From Bacteroidota bacterium (lineage in GTDB: Bacteria > Bacteroidota > Bacteroidia > AKYH767-A > 2013-40CM-41-45): 36,237 nucleotides of DNA. The first letter of the stretch is position 1, and each line of letters starts with the position of its first letter. The notes beneath the pieces were generated by a model. The model saw nothing but the letters and a program-made list of their open reading frames with translations, ran no database searches and had not been told where the DNA came from. This document shows, piece after piece, positions 9,492-17,095 of the stretch. Both the position numbers and the translations under genes were made by a program. The stretch lies in contig PLYJ01000057.1 in the NCBI GenBank assembly GCA_003151745.1, forward strand, positions 1 to 36,237, in the 5' to 3' direction.

Positions 9492-10271
9492 ATGAATAAC
9501 AAAATACTTTTTATCACCGGCGCTACAGCAGGCTTCGGAAAGGCAATTGCTTTTAAGTTTGCCGAACACGGATGGAATATCATCATTACAGGACGCAGGG
9601 CAGAGCTTCTCAAGAACGTTGAAGAAGAGCTGAAGAAGCAGTTTGACGTGAAGGTGCTTTCGCTTTGCTTTGATGTGCGTAAAAGAGCTGAAGTGAAGGA
9701 GGCCATTGATAACCTCCCGCATGACTGGAAGAAGATAAACGTGCTGGTAAATAATGCTGGGCTTGCTTCCGGCTTGTCGCTGATACAGGAAGGCGATATT
9801 GATGACTGGGAAACGATGATTGATACCAACATTAAAGGATTGCTCTATGTTTCCCGTGCCATCATGCCGCTGATGATTGAAAATAAGTCCGGTCACATTA
9901 TCAATATGGCAAGCATTGCGGGCAAGGAGGCATACCTGAAAGGAAATATATATTGCGCCACTAAGTTTGCAGTGGATGCACTGTCAAAAAGCATGCGTAT
10001 TGATTTGCTTGTACATGGCATAAAAGTCACAAACATTGCTCCCGGAGCAGCAGAAACAGAATTCTCTTTAGTACGCTTTCATGGCGACGCAGAACAGGCA
10101 AAGAAAACATACCAGGGTTATGTGCCGCTCACGGCTGCTGATATTGCAGATATTGTATTCTTTGCTGCCACCCGTCCACCTCATGTAGTGCTTAATGACA
10201 TTGTAATTACTCCGCTGGCACAGGCAAATACTGCTTACCTCGTTAAGAATACTGAAGAAAAGAAAGCATGA
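9492..10271 (+). CDS. SDR-family NAD(P)-dependent oxidoreductase
   Basis: Cytosolic classical short-chain dehydrogenase, 259 residues. It has the nucleotide-binding motif TGATAGFG (9-16), NNAG (87-90), catalytic Ser141 in NMASIAG, and the YxxxK pair Tyr154/Lys158 (YCATK), followed by IAPGAAETEF. GRR (34-36) after the second strand favours NADPH. The nearest familiar group is YdfG-like 3-hydroxy acid or serine dehydrogenases, but the substrate is not settled. The stop overlaps the next start in an ATGA, so the next gene is probably translationally coupled. Confidence 0.88.
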   Translation: MNNKILFITGATAGFGKAIAFKFAEHGWNIIITGRRAELLKNVEEELKKQFDVKVLSLCFDVRKRAEVKEAIDNLPHDWKKINVLVNNAGLASGLSLIQEGDIDDWETMIDTNIKGLLYVSRAIMPLMIENKSGHIINMASIAGKEAYLKGNIYCATKFAVDALSKSMRIDLLVHGIKVTNIAPGAAETEFSLVRFHGDAEQAKKTYQGYVPLTAADIADIVFFAATRPPHVVLNDIVITPLAQANTAYLVKNTEEKKA

Positions 10272-10726
10272 TGGAAAAGCTAATTGTAAAAAACTCGATC
10301 ATTATTAATGCTTCTTCTTCTGCCATTTGGGATGCGCTGACAAATCCTGAAAAGACTAAAATATATATGTTTGGCTGCGAAACAGTGTCAACATGGAAGG
10401 TAGGGAGTCCTCTTTTGTGGCGTATGAATTATGAAGGCAAAGAATTAATTCCGGTAAAAGGCATTGTTGTAGCGATTGAACCGAATAAGCTTCTTAAATA
10501 CACCGTTATAGATCCCAACGCATCTTATCCTGACATTCCGGAAAACTATTTATATGTGACTTACGAATTGGCAGAACAAAACAGGCAAACTACCTTGACT
10601 GTAACCCAGGATGGATTTGAAACCGCTGCTGAAGGCGAGAAAAGATATAAAGATGTTTACAATAACGGCAACGGGTGGAATCCAATTTTAATTGAAATAA
10701 AAAAGGTAGCGGAAACCCATTCGTAA
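10268..10726 (+). CDS. SRPBCC / AHSA1 (START-like) domain protein
   Basis: Cytosolic 152-residue protein of the AHSA1-like branch of the START/Bet v 1 fold, which binds small hydrophobic ligands in a helix-grip cavity. Visible features: N-terminal strand IVKNSIIINASSSAIWDALTNPE, WKVGSPLLWR, then LLKYTVID and the late strand TTLTVTQDGF, ending in a long C-terminal helix. It starts inside the stop codon of the SDR gene (ATGA), and a second ATG 3 nt on is equally possible. The coupling suggests a joint function with the oxidoreductase, but the ligand is unknown. Confidence 0.85.
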   Translation: MMEKLIVKNSIIINASSSAIWDALTNPEKTKIYMFGCETVSTWKVGSPLLWRMNYEGKELIPVKGIVVAIEPNKLLKYTVIDPNASYPDIPENYLYVTYELAEQNRQTTLTVTQDGFETAAEGEKRYKDVYNNGNGWNPILIEIKKVAETHS

Positions 10727-10779
10727 TAGTTTTATCGGTAGTAAACTTCGCAGAAGTTGCAATCTGCCGCTACACCATC

Positions 10780-12570
10780 TTAAAAGCAATATTTATTTTC
10801 ACCAATCAGCTTTGCAGCAACTCTTCTTCTCGCCTCTTTTGCATTGAGCGGTGCAACCTTCGTGAACCGCTTTAAACCCATCAGCAACATGCGTTGCTCA
10901 TCACCTTCGGCAAAGCTGTTGATGGCTTCTTTGCCTGCTTTATCAATGCGATCCGCTGCATCATTAATCCAGACCTGCAACATATCAATATATTCTTTGC
11001 TTGTCCCCTCCCCTCTTATGCTCACTAACTTCTCTACTCTAAGCTGTAAAGATTCTCCGATGTATATATCAATAAGCATGTCAGCAATGTTCATCAGCAC
11101 TTCCTGTTCCTTTTCGAGCTGCGTCATGAGCTTTTGAACGGCGCTGCCTGCAACCATCAGGGCTGCCTTCTTAAAGTTGCTTATATATTTCTTTTCCGTA
11201 TCAAATAATTTTCCTTCACCCTTTGACATATCAGGAACCTGAACCAATTCTTTAGCAACTGCCGTTGCAGGCCCCATCAGGTCAAGCTCTCCTTTCATAG
11301 CGCGTTTCAACATCATGTCAACGGCAAGCATGCGGTTGATTTCATTCGTGCCTTCAAATATCCTGTTGATGCGCGAGTCGCGGTAAGCACGTTCCATTGG
11401 AGCTTCAGCGCTATATCCCATACCTCCATATACCTGCACTCCTTCATCAGCAACATAGTCGAGGGCTTCCGATCCATACACCTTTAATATAGCAGCTTCC
11501 ACAGCAAACTGCTCCACTCCTTTCAGCTTTGCTTTTGCATCGGGCATGCCTCCTTCAATCAATGCTTTGGTGGCATCTTCTATATTCTGACTGCATCTGA
11601 AGATGGCAGACTCACAGGCAAATATTCGTATCGCCATTTCAGCAAGCTTGTAACGAATGGCTCCATACTTTGCAAGCGGCCTTCCGAATTGCTGACGCTC
11701 ATTCGCATACTTCACAGCATTGGTGCATATTTCCTTTGCGCCACCGATTGCTGCTCCTGAAAGCTTTATCCTGCCTATATTTAAAATGTTTACGGCAATC
11801 TTAAAACCATTTTGCCGTTCGCTTAAAAGGTTTTCAACTGGCACCTTGCAATCATTAAAAAATACCTGTCTCGTAGAACTTCCTTTTATTCCCATTTTAT
11901 GTTCTTCAGGATTCAGGCTGATGCCACCAAAGCTTTTCTCCACAATAAATGCGCTTAGGTTTGCATCAGCATCAATCTTTGCAAACACAATAAATACATC
12001 AGCAAAGCCTGCATTGGTAATCCACATCTTCTGCCCGTTGATGAGATAATGCTTTCCATCAGCAGACAGCACTGCTTTTGTCTTCGCAGCATTTGCATCT
12101 GAACCCGAACCCGGTTCAGTCAGACAATACGATGCTTTCCATTCTCCTCTCGCTAACCTGGGTATATATATTTTCTTTTGTTCTTTATTGCCATAATATA
12201 AAATGGGAAGCGTGCCGATGCCTGTATGAGCTGCCATGGCAACAGCAAAGGAATGCCCAGCACCCAATGCTTCAGTCACCAACATGCTTGTCACAAAATC
12301 CTTTCCCAGTCCGCCGTATTCTTCGGGAACGGAAACACAAAGCAAACCAAGCTCTCCTGCTTTATTAAGCAATGATTCCATCAGCCCCGGTTCCTGCGCA
12401 TCAATCTTATCAAGGTTAGGATATACTTCCTGCTCCAGGAATTGCCTGCAGGTATCTTCCATCAGGCGCTGTTCTTCCGTATGCTCTTCAGGGATAAATA
12501 TGTTTTGCGCTTCCGTTTCCTTAATTAAAAACTCCCCGCCTTTCAAGGCGCTTTTCACAACCGTTTCCAT
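10780..12570 (-). CDS. Acyl-CoA dehydrogenase, long/very-long-chain type
   Basis: FAD enzyme making the first oxidation in fatty-acid beta-oxidation. At 596 residues it is longer than MCAD/SCAD (about 380) and has the extra C-terminal helical domain of VLCAD/ACAD9-like enzymes. It shows YCLTEPGSGSDA (148-159) and WITNAG (183-188) for flavin and substrate binding, RQQFGRPLAKYGAIRYKLA (292-310), and YGGMGYSAEAPMERAYRDSR followed by IFEGTNEINR with the catalytic base Glu406. It is not in an evident operon; no ETF or thiolase gene lies near. Upstream lie a heptad inverted repeat and a small palindrome. Confidence 0.93.
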   Translation of the reverse strand: METVVKSALKGGEFLIKETEAQNIFIPEEHTEEQRLMEDTCRQFLEQEVYPNLDKIDAQEPGLMESLLNKAGELGLLCVSVPEEYGGLGKDFVTSMLVTEALGAGHSFAVAMAAHTGIGTLPILYYGNKEQKKIYIPRLARGEWKASYCLTEPGSGSDANAAKTKAVLSADGKHYLINGQKMWITNAGFADVFIVFAKIDADANLSAFIVEKSFGGISLNPEEHKMGIKGSSTRQVFFNDCKVPVENLLSERQNGFKIAVNILNIGRIKLSGAAIGGAKEICTNAVKYANERQQFGRPLAKYGAIRYKLAEMAIRIFACESAIFRCSQNIEDATKALIEGGMPDAKAKLKGVEQFAVEAAILKVYGSEALDYVADEGVQVYGGMGYSAEAPMERAYRDSRINRIFEGTNEINRMLAVDMMLKRAMKGELDLMGPATAVAKELVQVPDMSKGEGKLFDTEKKYISNFKKAALMVAGSAVQKLMTQLEKEQEVLMNIADMLIDIYIGESLQLRVEKLVSIRGEGTSKEYIDMLQVWINDAADRIDKAGKEAINSFAEGDEQRMLLMGLKRFTKVAPLNAKEARRRVAAKLIGENKYCF

Positions 12571-12591
12571 AAGTAAAAAACTTTAAATTAG

Positions 12592-12603
12592 AATACGTGT
12601 ATT
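12592..12603. promoter_or_regulatory. Possible operator palindrome upstream of acyl-CoA dehydrogenase
   Basis: AATAC-GT-GTATT is a perfect 5-bp inverted repeat with a 2-nt centre, 22 nt upstream of the acyl-CoA dehydrogenase start (minus strand). The position would suit a TetR/FadR-like fatty-acid regulator, but no regulator gene is near and a palindrome of this size can occur by chance. Confidence 0.25.
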
Positions 12604-12639
12604 GAAACGTAAAAAAAGAGGAAATGTTATTGAAGCAAA

Positions 12640-12732
12640 AAGGTAATTAAGGGATTAAGGTTATTGGGGTAATTAGGGCTGCGACATTAATAAGTTTTAT
12701 TACCTTAATTACTCATTTACCTCCATTACCTC
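12640..12732. repeat. Heptad-type intergenic inverted repeat (GGTAATT family)
   Basis: The left arm (about 12640-12677) is built of AGGTAAT/TAAGGGA-like 7-nt units and the right arm (about 12697-12732) of TTACCTT/AATTACT/CATTTAC-like units. The two arms are imperfectly complementary over more than 30 nt. It fills the gap between the acyl-CoA dehydrogenase start and the cytochrome stop (both minus strand), and the right arm reaches the cytochrome stop codon. Confidence 0.65.
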
Positions 12733-13190
12733 TATCTGCCTTTCCTGTACGACTTCAACGTAGAATCAATCAGCGTTAGAAAAGCCTTTGCATCAGGCTC
12801 ATGCGTTCCCCTGTGGCAGGTGTAGCATACAACAGTATGAATCGTATCGGTCTGGGAGGAATGGTCGAAGTTGAAATAGTTAGTATTGAGATAGGCTGTC
12901 ATATTCATCATATTACGTGCTATGTTCTTTTCATCCTTTGCATCGCTGGCAAAGTCAAGGTGCTTTTTTGGGATGGAGTCTGCAGCCGTGGCATGGCAAA
13001 AGTTGCATCTCACACCAAGCGAAACGGAATAGTTAGCCATCACGGAATCGAGCTTATCCTTGCTGATATCCTTAGGAAGAATTTTAAGATTCTTGAAACC
13101 CTCCTGCGCCTGTGGTGCATCATAAGAATTTGCGCTAATTACAAAAAACAATGCAACCAGAAGGACGGCGCTTATATATCTTTTTTTCAT
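12732..13190 (-). CDS. Dihaem c-type cytochrome, reaction-centre cytochrome-like
   Basis: Exported electron carrier of 152 residues with signal peptide (VLLVALFFVISANS) and two haem c attachment motifs, CNFCH (62-66) and CYTCH (122-126). Met51, 11 residues before the first motif in a helix followed by SLGVRC, is the arrangement seen for the distal ligand in the photosynthetic reaction-centre cytochrome c family, whose shorter non-photosynthetic relatives are common in Bacteroidota. Haem attachment would need the Ccm system, part of which (ccmE, ccmF) lies 4 kb away. Partner oxidase or reductase unknown. Confidence 0.85.
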   Translation of the reverse strand: MKKRYISAVLLVALFFVISANSYDAPQAQEGFKNLKILPKDISKDKLDSVMANYSVSLGVRCNFCHATAADSIPKKHLDFASDAKDEKNIARNMMNMTAYLNTNYFNFDHSSQTDTIHTVVCYTCHRGTHEPDAKAFLTLIDSTLKSYRKGR

Positions 13191-13218
13191 ACGAATGGAA
13201 TAAGAAATGATGAGGTGG

Positions 13219-13226
13219 CAAATTTA
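13219..13226 (-). promoter_or_regulatory. -7 box for the dihaem cytochrome gene
   Basis: On the minus strand TAAATTTG matches TAnnTTTG, 28 nt before the ATG at 13190. No clear -33 box. Confidence 0.45.
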
Positions 13227-13244
13227 TAAATAATTATTCCCATA

Positions 13245-13297
13245 GCCGCAGATTCGCAGATTATTTCCTTGTGCCTTTTAATCTGCGAATCTGCGGC
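13245..13297. repeat. Perfect 19-bp inverted repeat (GCCGCAGATTCGCAGATTA)
   Basis: The arms at 13245-13263 and 13279-13297 are perfectly complementary over 19 bp, with a 15-nt pyrimidine-rich loop. It sits between the divergent cytochrome and sigma-factor genes. I recall GCAGATTCGCAGATT hairpins as dispersed repeats in Bacteroidota; no T-tract follows, so it is a repeat rather than a classical terminator. Confidence 0.8.
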
Positions 13298-13422
13298 ATA
13301 TATTTCAACTTTCCTTGCCGCCTTAAAATAATCCCTCTCCGCCTCCGTTATAGCAATACCAGGGCTTACAGCATTGGCGGCATATCTACACCCCTACAAC
13401 CGGTAGTAAAACAGGGGGTTTC

Positions 13423-13995
13423 ATGAAAACGCTTTATACGGGCAGGTTGCTTGTATATAAGAACCTTCCCGACGGCGAACTGGCATTGCTCACAACAGGA
13501 GGCGATAACAGGGCTTTCGACTGCATTACGCTCAAGTATGTGCCCCGCATATTTCGTTTCCTGCTGTCCGAGCTGCGAAACAAAGCCGATGCCCATGACC
13601 TCACACAGGAAACCTTCCTGGCAGCCCTGCTTGCCCTGCGCAGCGGCAAGTACAAAAATGAAAATAAGCTGCTGCACTGGCTTTACGGCATTGCCCGCAA
13701 ATGCCTCAGCCATTTCAGACATTATAAAATGATGTTCTCCTTTATTACATCATTGCAAAGGCAAGACTATCCTGAAGACCTGCCTTCCGACCACAACCTG
13801 CTGCTGCGCCTGCGTTTTGGCAAAGCGCTGCACCAAATGACACACCCATACAGGCTTGTGATCATACTGCATTACTTCAAAAAGCTCACTTTTCGTGAAA
13901 TAGGCTTACAGCTACATATAACCCTCAACACAGCCACCTCCAACTGCTTCAAAGCCCGCCGCAGAATGAAACAAATCCTGAAAACCCCTTTTTAA
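13423..13995 (+). CDS. ECF-type RNA polymerase sigma factor
   Basis: Alternative sigma factor, 190 residues. Region 2 includes YVPRIFRFLLSELRNKADAHDLTQETFLAAL (about residues 39-70), with the DxxDLTQETF core that contacts polymerase and the -10 element. Region 4 is LTFREIGLQLHITLNTATSNCFKARRRMKQIL at the C-terminus, a helix-turn-helix for -35 recognition. ATG 13423 leaves a 35-residue lead before region 2, normal for Bacteroidota ECFs. No FecR-like anti-sigma or SusC gene follows; instead a 21-nt palindromic array starts about 30 nt after the stop. The regulon is unknown. Confidence 0.88.
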   Translation: MKTLYTGRLLVYKNLPDGELALLTTGGDNRAFDCITLKYVPRIFRFLLSELRNKADAHDLTQETFLAALLALRSGKYKNENKLLHWLYGIARKCLSHFRHYKMMFSFITSLQRQDYPEDLPSDHNLLLRLRFGKALHQMTHPYRLVIILHYFKKLTFREIGLQLHITLNTATSNCFKARRRMKQILKTPF

Positions 13996-14026
13996 GGTTG
14001 TTTATACTGATTTTAAGGTTTTATGC

Positions 14027-14341
14027 AATTACCATAAGGATTGTAACAATCCTATATAGGATAGAGACAATCCTACATAACCCTGAAGCAATCATACATA
14101 GGAAAGTGACAATCCTACATATCCCTGTGGCAATCCTATGTAGGAAAGCGACAATCCTACATATCCCGGTCACAATCCTATGTAGGAAAGAGACAATCCT
14201 ACATATCCCGGTCACAATCCTATGTAGGAAAATGACCATCCTACATTGCCCTGTCATAATCCTATGTAGGAAAGAAACGATCCTACATATCCCCGTCACA
14301 AACCTATGTAGGAAAGCCACTATCCTATGTAGGATTGAGAA
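14027..14341. repeat. Tandem array of 14-15 palindromic 21-nt units (array 1)
   Basis: Fourteen clear units of exactly 21 nt run from 14048 to 14341 without any indel; a decayed fifteenth is at 14027-14047. Two types alternate, giving a 42-nt higher-order repeat. Type A contains the palindrome TCCTA-TG-TAGGA. Type B contains TCCTACATAT then CCCGGTCAC, with only a half site. TATGTAGGA of an A unit and TCCTACATA of the next B unit are perfect 9-bp complements, so a chain of hairpins can form. As 21 is divisible by 3, both strands stay open and give spurious 7-residue-repeat frames. It lies between the sigma factor and the DUF262 gene. Confidence 0.92.
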
Positions 14342-14674
14342 AAAGCTTGTTTTTGTGTTAAAAAGCTTGTGTTATTGAGCTATAACCCTCCCGGGGCTTT
14401 AAACCTGTCCGGATTTGAGTTCAAAGAAGGATACAGGCAAAATAAAAAGCCCAGACGATAACCGGAAAATGTAAAACAAAGATTTGCCATCATCAACTAT
14501 ATAAACTAACATTGCTGTGGATATACGCATTGCGTTTTTTGATATTATTGCTTAATTTACATGAATTTCACAAAATGCTATGCGCGTAATAGCATTAATA
14601 TACATGTTGTGCGTCATCTTATCAGCGAGCGTTCAACTTGAAATAGGGTAACAGAATTTTATAAAATACTTTAT
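14342..14674. other. Non-coding leader upstream of the DUF262 gene
   Basis: No gene recognised. It begins with a direct repeat AAAAGCTTGT (14341-14350 and again about 20 nt on). An 8-bp hairpin AATGCTAT / ATAGCATT lies at 14574-14581 and 14589-14596 with a GCGCGTA loop, about 80 nt before the DUF262 start; it could be an operator or attenuator. Base composition becomes AT-rich in this stretch, marking the left side of the accessory island. Confidence 0.45.
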
Positions 14675-16546
14675 ATGAATATACAACCTAATAATCAGAC
14701 GGTAGAAAAATGTCTTAAACATAGAACGTATTACATTGATTTTTATCAGAGAGAGTTTATTTGGGACAAACGGACGGTAAATATTCTATTGGATGATATA
14801 TTTTACACTTTTGATTTGTCTTACCAAGAACATAAAGGGAAAGACCTTACCCCTGCTGTCATCGCAAAATATAATTGGTATTATCTCAATATATACATTA
14901 CCAATACGGATACAGTTAGTAGTAAGGAGTATATAGTAGATGGTCAGCAAAGACTTACTACTTTAGCTTTAATAGCAACCTATCTTTATCATACAGCTCA
15001 TAAAGAACAAGAGCGCTTTGAAAACTTGTTAGACACGTTGAAAGATTGCATTTTCGGAAAAGATAAATATAAAGGGAACATCTTTTGGTTGGATAATGAA
15101 AAGAGGAGGAATATAATGCAACATATTTTAGCTTCCCCCGAAAGCGACTATAAAGAAAAATTTGAAAATACAACAGAACAAAATATTTGGGCTCGATATA
15201 AGGACATTCAAAAATATTTAGAAGAAAGGAAATTATCAACTGAAAAGCTGCAAGCATTTATTATGTATTTCTTAGAACGATTAGTGCTTGTAGAACTAAA
15301 AATTGAAAAAGATGATACACCTATGGTTTTTGAAGTAATTAACGATCGGGGAGTTGCCTTAAAACCATTTGAAATTCTAAAAGGGAAACTAATAGGTTCA
15401 TTAGACAAGGATGATACTGAAAAATATAGTGACTTATGGGAAAAATCTCTAAATCATATTAGAGGAAATGAAGACGCCTTTTTTATTGATTATTTAAAAG
15501 GGAAATTTATTTATAAAAAAGCCGCAGACATTGAAACATCTATTAATAATGAGTACCACCGATACATATTTGCAGATAACGAAATCGCAAATAAGCTTGG
15601 TTTCAGAAGGCGTGACGAAAATCAAATAAAAAACATAAAATCCTTCATTGAGAATAATTTAATTTATTATTCAGAGCTATATTCACGAATAAAGAAGAAC
15701 AATTTTATATTCCTGAGTTATAACTATGATATTAATGATTTATCAGGTCAGTATCAAAATATCATTGCTGCATGCAATGTACTTGACAAAAACGAACAAA
15801 GTAAAATAGAAACCATTTCAAAAGAGATTGACAGACTTTATATGCTTTTAAGGTTGAATGGAATTTATAGCAGTACTGATTTCACTGAATTACAATATAA
15901 CTTAAATCTTGAGCTCTTAAATAAAAGCCCTGAAGAATATAGAAATGTTTTTGATAGTCTCGTTATACAAACAATTAAGGATAAACGAAGCATAAGTGAA
16001 GTAAATTCAGTACTTGACTATGATAAATTTGCAATTCGTGGCTATGAAGATATAGATAGACGACCTTTAAGGTACTTTTTTGCAAGAATAGAAAAATATA
16101 TTTGTGATAACACAGGCAAGGATATGGACTCTTCTGTTCATTATATTTCAACCAAAACGGGTCATAAGACAGGATATCACATCGAACATATTCTTTCTCG
16201 CAACGATGAAAACAAGTCTTATTTTAATTCCGAAGAAGAATTTGAAATTAAAAGGAATAAGTTAGGTGGCTTGCTATTACTCTATAATATGGATAATATT
16301 ATTTCCAATAATGAAAAATATTATGAGGGGAAACTTAAAACGTACAATAATGGATTGGTATGGGGAAGAACACTTGTTGATACCTTTTACCACAGTACAA
16401 ATTCAAGATTTAATGAATTCAATATGTCATTTAAATCTAAAACAGGTTTGGAATTTAAGCCATTCGACAAATTTGACGGCGAGGCGATGAATTATAGGAG
16501 TAAAGTTTTATTTGAAATCGTAAAAGATATTTGGGAAATTGCGTGA
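14675..16546 (+). CDS. DUF262/DUF1524 (GmrSD-like) protein, putative defence nuclease
   Basis: Probably a DNA-targeting defence enzyme of the GmrSD type IV restriction group (GmrS-like DUF262 fused to GmrD-like DUF1524). The N-terminal DUF262 has YQREFIW (24-30) and the DGQQR motif (89-93, then LTTL), a ParB/Srx-like nucleotide-binding fold. The C-terminal DUF1524 has the His-Me-finger signature HIEHILSRN (His502, Glu504, His505), followed by the NKLGGLLLL stretch typical of the family. At 623 residues it matches fused single-chain members. It stands alone with no methyltransferase or helicase, is visibly more AT-rich than its neighbours, and is flanked by repeats and a strong hairpin, all suggesting horizontal gain. 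Target (glucosylated phage DNA in GmrSD) is not shown by sequence. Confidence 0.85.
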   Translation: MNIQPNNQTVEKCLKHRTYYIDFYQREFIWDKRTVNILLDDIFYTFDLSYQEHKGKDLTPAVIAKYNWYYLNIYITNTDTVSSKEYIVDGQQRLTTLALIATYLYHTAHKEQERFENLLDTLKDCIFGKDKYKGNIFWLDNEKRRNIMQHILASPESDYKEKFENTTEQNIWARYKDIQKYLEERKLSTEKLQAFIMYFLERLVLVELKIEKDDTPMVFEVINDRGVALKPFEILKGKLIGSLDKDDTEKYSDLWEKSLNHIRGNEDAFFIDYLKGKFIYKKAADIETSINNEYHRYIFADNEIANKLGFRRRDENQIKNIKSFIENNLIYYSELYSRIKKNNFIFLSYNYDINDLSGQYQNIIAACNVLDKNEQSKIETISKEIDRLYMLLRLNGIYSSTDFTELQYNLNLELLNKSPEEYRNVFDSLVIQTIKDKRSISEVNSVLDYDKFAIRGYEDIDRRPLRYFFARIEKYICDNTGKDMDSSVHYISTKTGHKTGYHIEHILSRNDENKSYFNSEEEFEIKRNKLGGLLLLYNMDNIISNNEKYYEGKLKTYNNGLVWGRTLVDTFYHSTNSRFNEFNMSFKSKTGLEFKPFDKFDGEAMNYRSKVLFEIVKDIWEIA

Positions 16547-16551
16547 AAAAC

Positions 16552-16588
16552 TAACTCCGACTAAGTTTTCTTACCTTAGTCGGAGTTA
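16552..16588. terminator. Strong 14-bp hairpin terminator after the DUF262 gene
   Basis: The arms 16552-16565 and 16575-16588 are perfectly complementary over 14 bp (TAACTCCGACTAAG and its complement) with a 9-nt loop, starting 5 nt after the DUF262 stop. No long T-run follows on the plus strand, so termination strength is uncertain. The right arm also lies inside the truncated GIY-YIG frame of the minus strand. Confidence 0.6.
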
Positions 16589-16611
16589 CATAATATATAA
16601 ACATAGAACAT
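16576..16611 (-). pseudogene. Stub of a GIY-YIG endonuclease gene (first 11 codons)
   Basis: On the minus strand ATG 16611 opens MFYVYILCNSD and then stops (TAA, 16576-16578). MxYVYIL is the characteristic start of small GIY-YIG proteins (COG2827), which carry on for about 80 more residues. Here the frame is cut within the terminator hairpin just after the DUF262 gene. The upstream hairpin at 16619-16653 resembles leader sequence I associate with such genes. The likely story is an old GIY-YIG gene whose body was replaced by the incoming DUF262 segment. The match is short, so confidence is moderate. Confidence 0.5.
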
Positions 16612-16976
16612 AGTTTGTAACGCCGACGAGGATAAACAAACCTCGGCGGCGTTTGCATCGCAAAAAGCCCTCGAAAGGTGTGTTGGCCTTCCAAAATGCA
16701 ACTTTCTTTTGGCTTCAATGCCCCGCCAATCCCCGTTTTCAGCACAATTTGGCGGTTTTAAAAATATATTTTCATGAGGAGGCAGTAAAACGGGGCTTTT
16801 CTGTCATTATATATCAGAACGCTTCCTGTAAGAAGCTGTTGTAGCCCTTATCACGAAAGGGATGTCCGCTTTGTGTGCTATGTTTTAAATGGATCAGGAT
16901 GAATACCGTATTGCATTTTTATATACGGAAACGGAATATATCTGCGATCCTCAATTCCCTGAAGGAGGTATTTAAA
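16589..16976. other. Intergenic region with hairpins, no clear gene
   Basis: It contains a 13-bp hairpin with one mismatch (arms 16619-16631 and 16641-16653, loop ATAAACAAA). Further on are CCGCCAA / TTGGCGG and CCCCGTTTT / AAAACGGGG complementary pairs between about 16726 and 16796, and short hairpins CCCTT / AAGGG and CCGTAT / ATACGG nearer the small ORF. These could shape the leader of the 16977 ORF. I found no supportable longer frame. Confidence 0.5.
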
Positions 16977-17054
16977 ATGGGAAAGTTTCTGGTTAAGCTT
17001 GGATTGAACAAGAAGACGGTGCCGCAGAAGATTGTGGGGAGCATTACACAGTAA
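16977..17054 (+). CDS. Putative 25-residue small protein with perfect Shine-Dalgarno
   Basis: ATG 16977 opens a 25-codon frame (MGKFLVKLGLNKK, then TVPQKIVGSITQ) ending in TAA 17052-17054. AAGGAGGT at 16962-16969 lies 7-8 nt before the ATG, an ideal Shine-Dalgarno site, which is rare in Bacteroidota genes and absent from the other genes here. The product is strongly basic and amphipathic (six Lys, no acidic residues). It could be a small membrane-associated peptide or a remnant of a transferred gene. I do not recognise a family. Confidence 0.45.
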   Translation: MGKFLVKLGLNKKTVPQKIVGSITQ

Positions 17055-17074
17055 AACCATTCCCTTCCATTTGT

Positions 17075-17082
17075 TACCTTTG
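17075..17082 (+). promoter_or_regulatory. -7 box upstream of ccmE
   Basis: TACCTTTG matches TAnnTTTG. Transcription from it would cross the inverted-repeat element at 17096-17192 before reaching ccmE at 17207, giving a leader of about 120 nt. No -33 box is clear. Confidence 0.45.
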
Positions 17083-17095
17083 CAATCTGCAGAAA

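Noticed and set aside
9429-9896. Minus-strand frames opposite the SDR gene
   Set aside because: The plus-strand frame carries all catalytic SDR motifs; the reverse frames are shadows.
14027-14341. CRISPR array
   Set aside because: Units are contiguous 21-mers with no unique spacers of 25-40 nt, and there are no cas genes in the window.
13998-14378. Open frames on both strands over array 1 (7-residue ILCRKAT/ILHIPVT repeats)
   Set aside because: They arise because the 21-nt unit is divisible by 3 and lacks stops. The plus frame starts at a TTG and has no gene-like features outside the repeat.
14675-16546. Part of a multi-gene BREX, DISARM or type I restriction system
   Set aside because: No methyltransferase, PglZ, helicase or specificity subunit lies on either side; it is a single gene.
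16551-16745. 64-codon minus-strand frame over the GIY-YIG stub
   Set aside because: Different frame from the MFYVYIL stub, passes through the hairpins and has no recognisable content.
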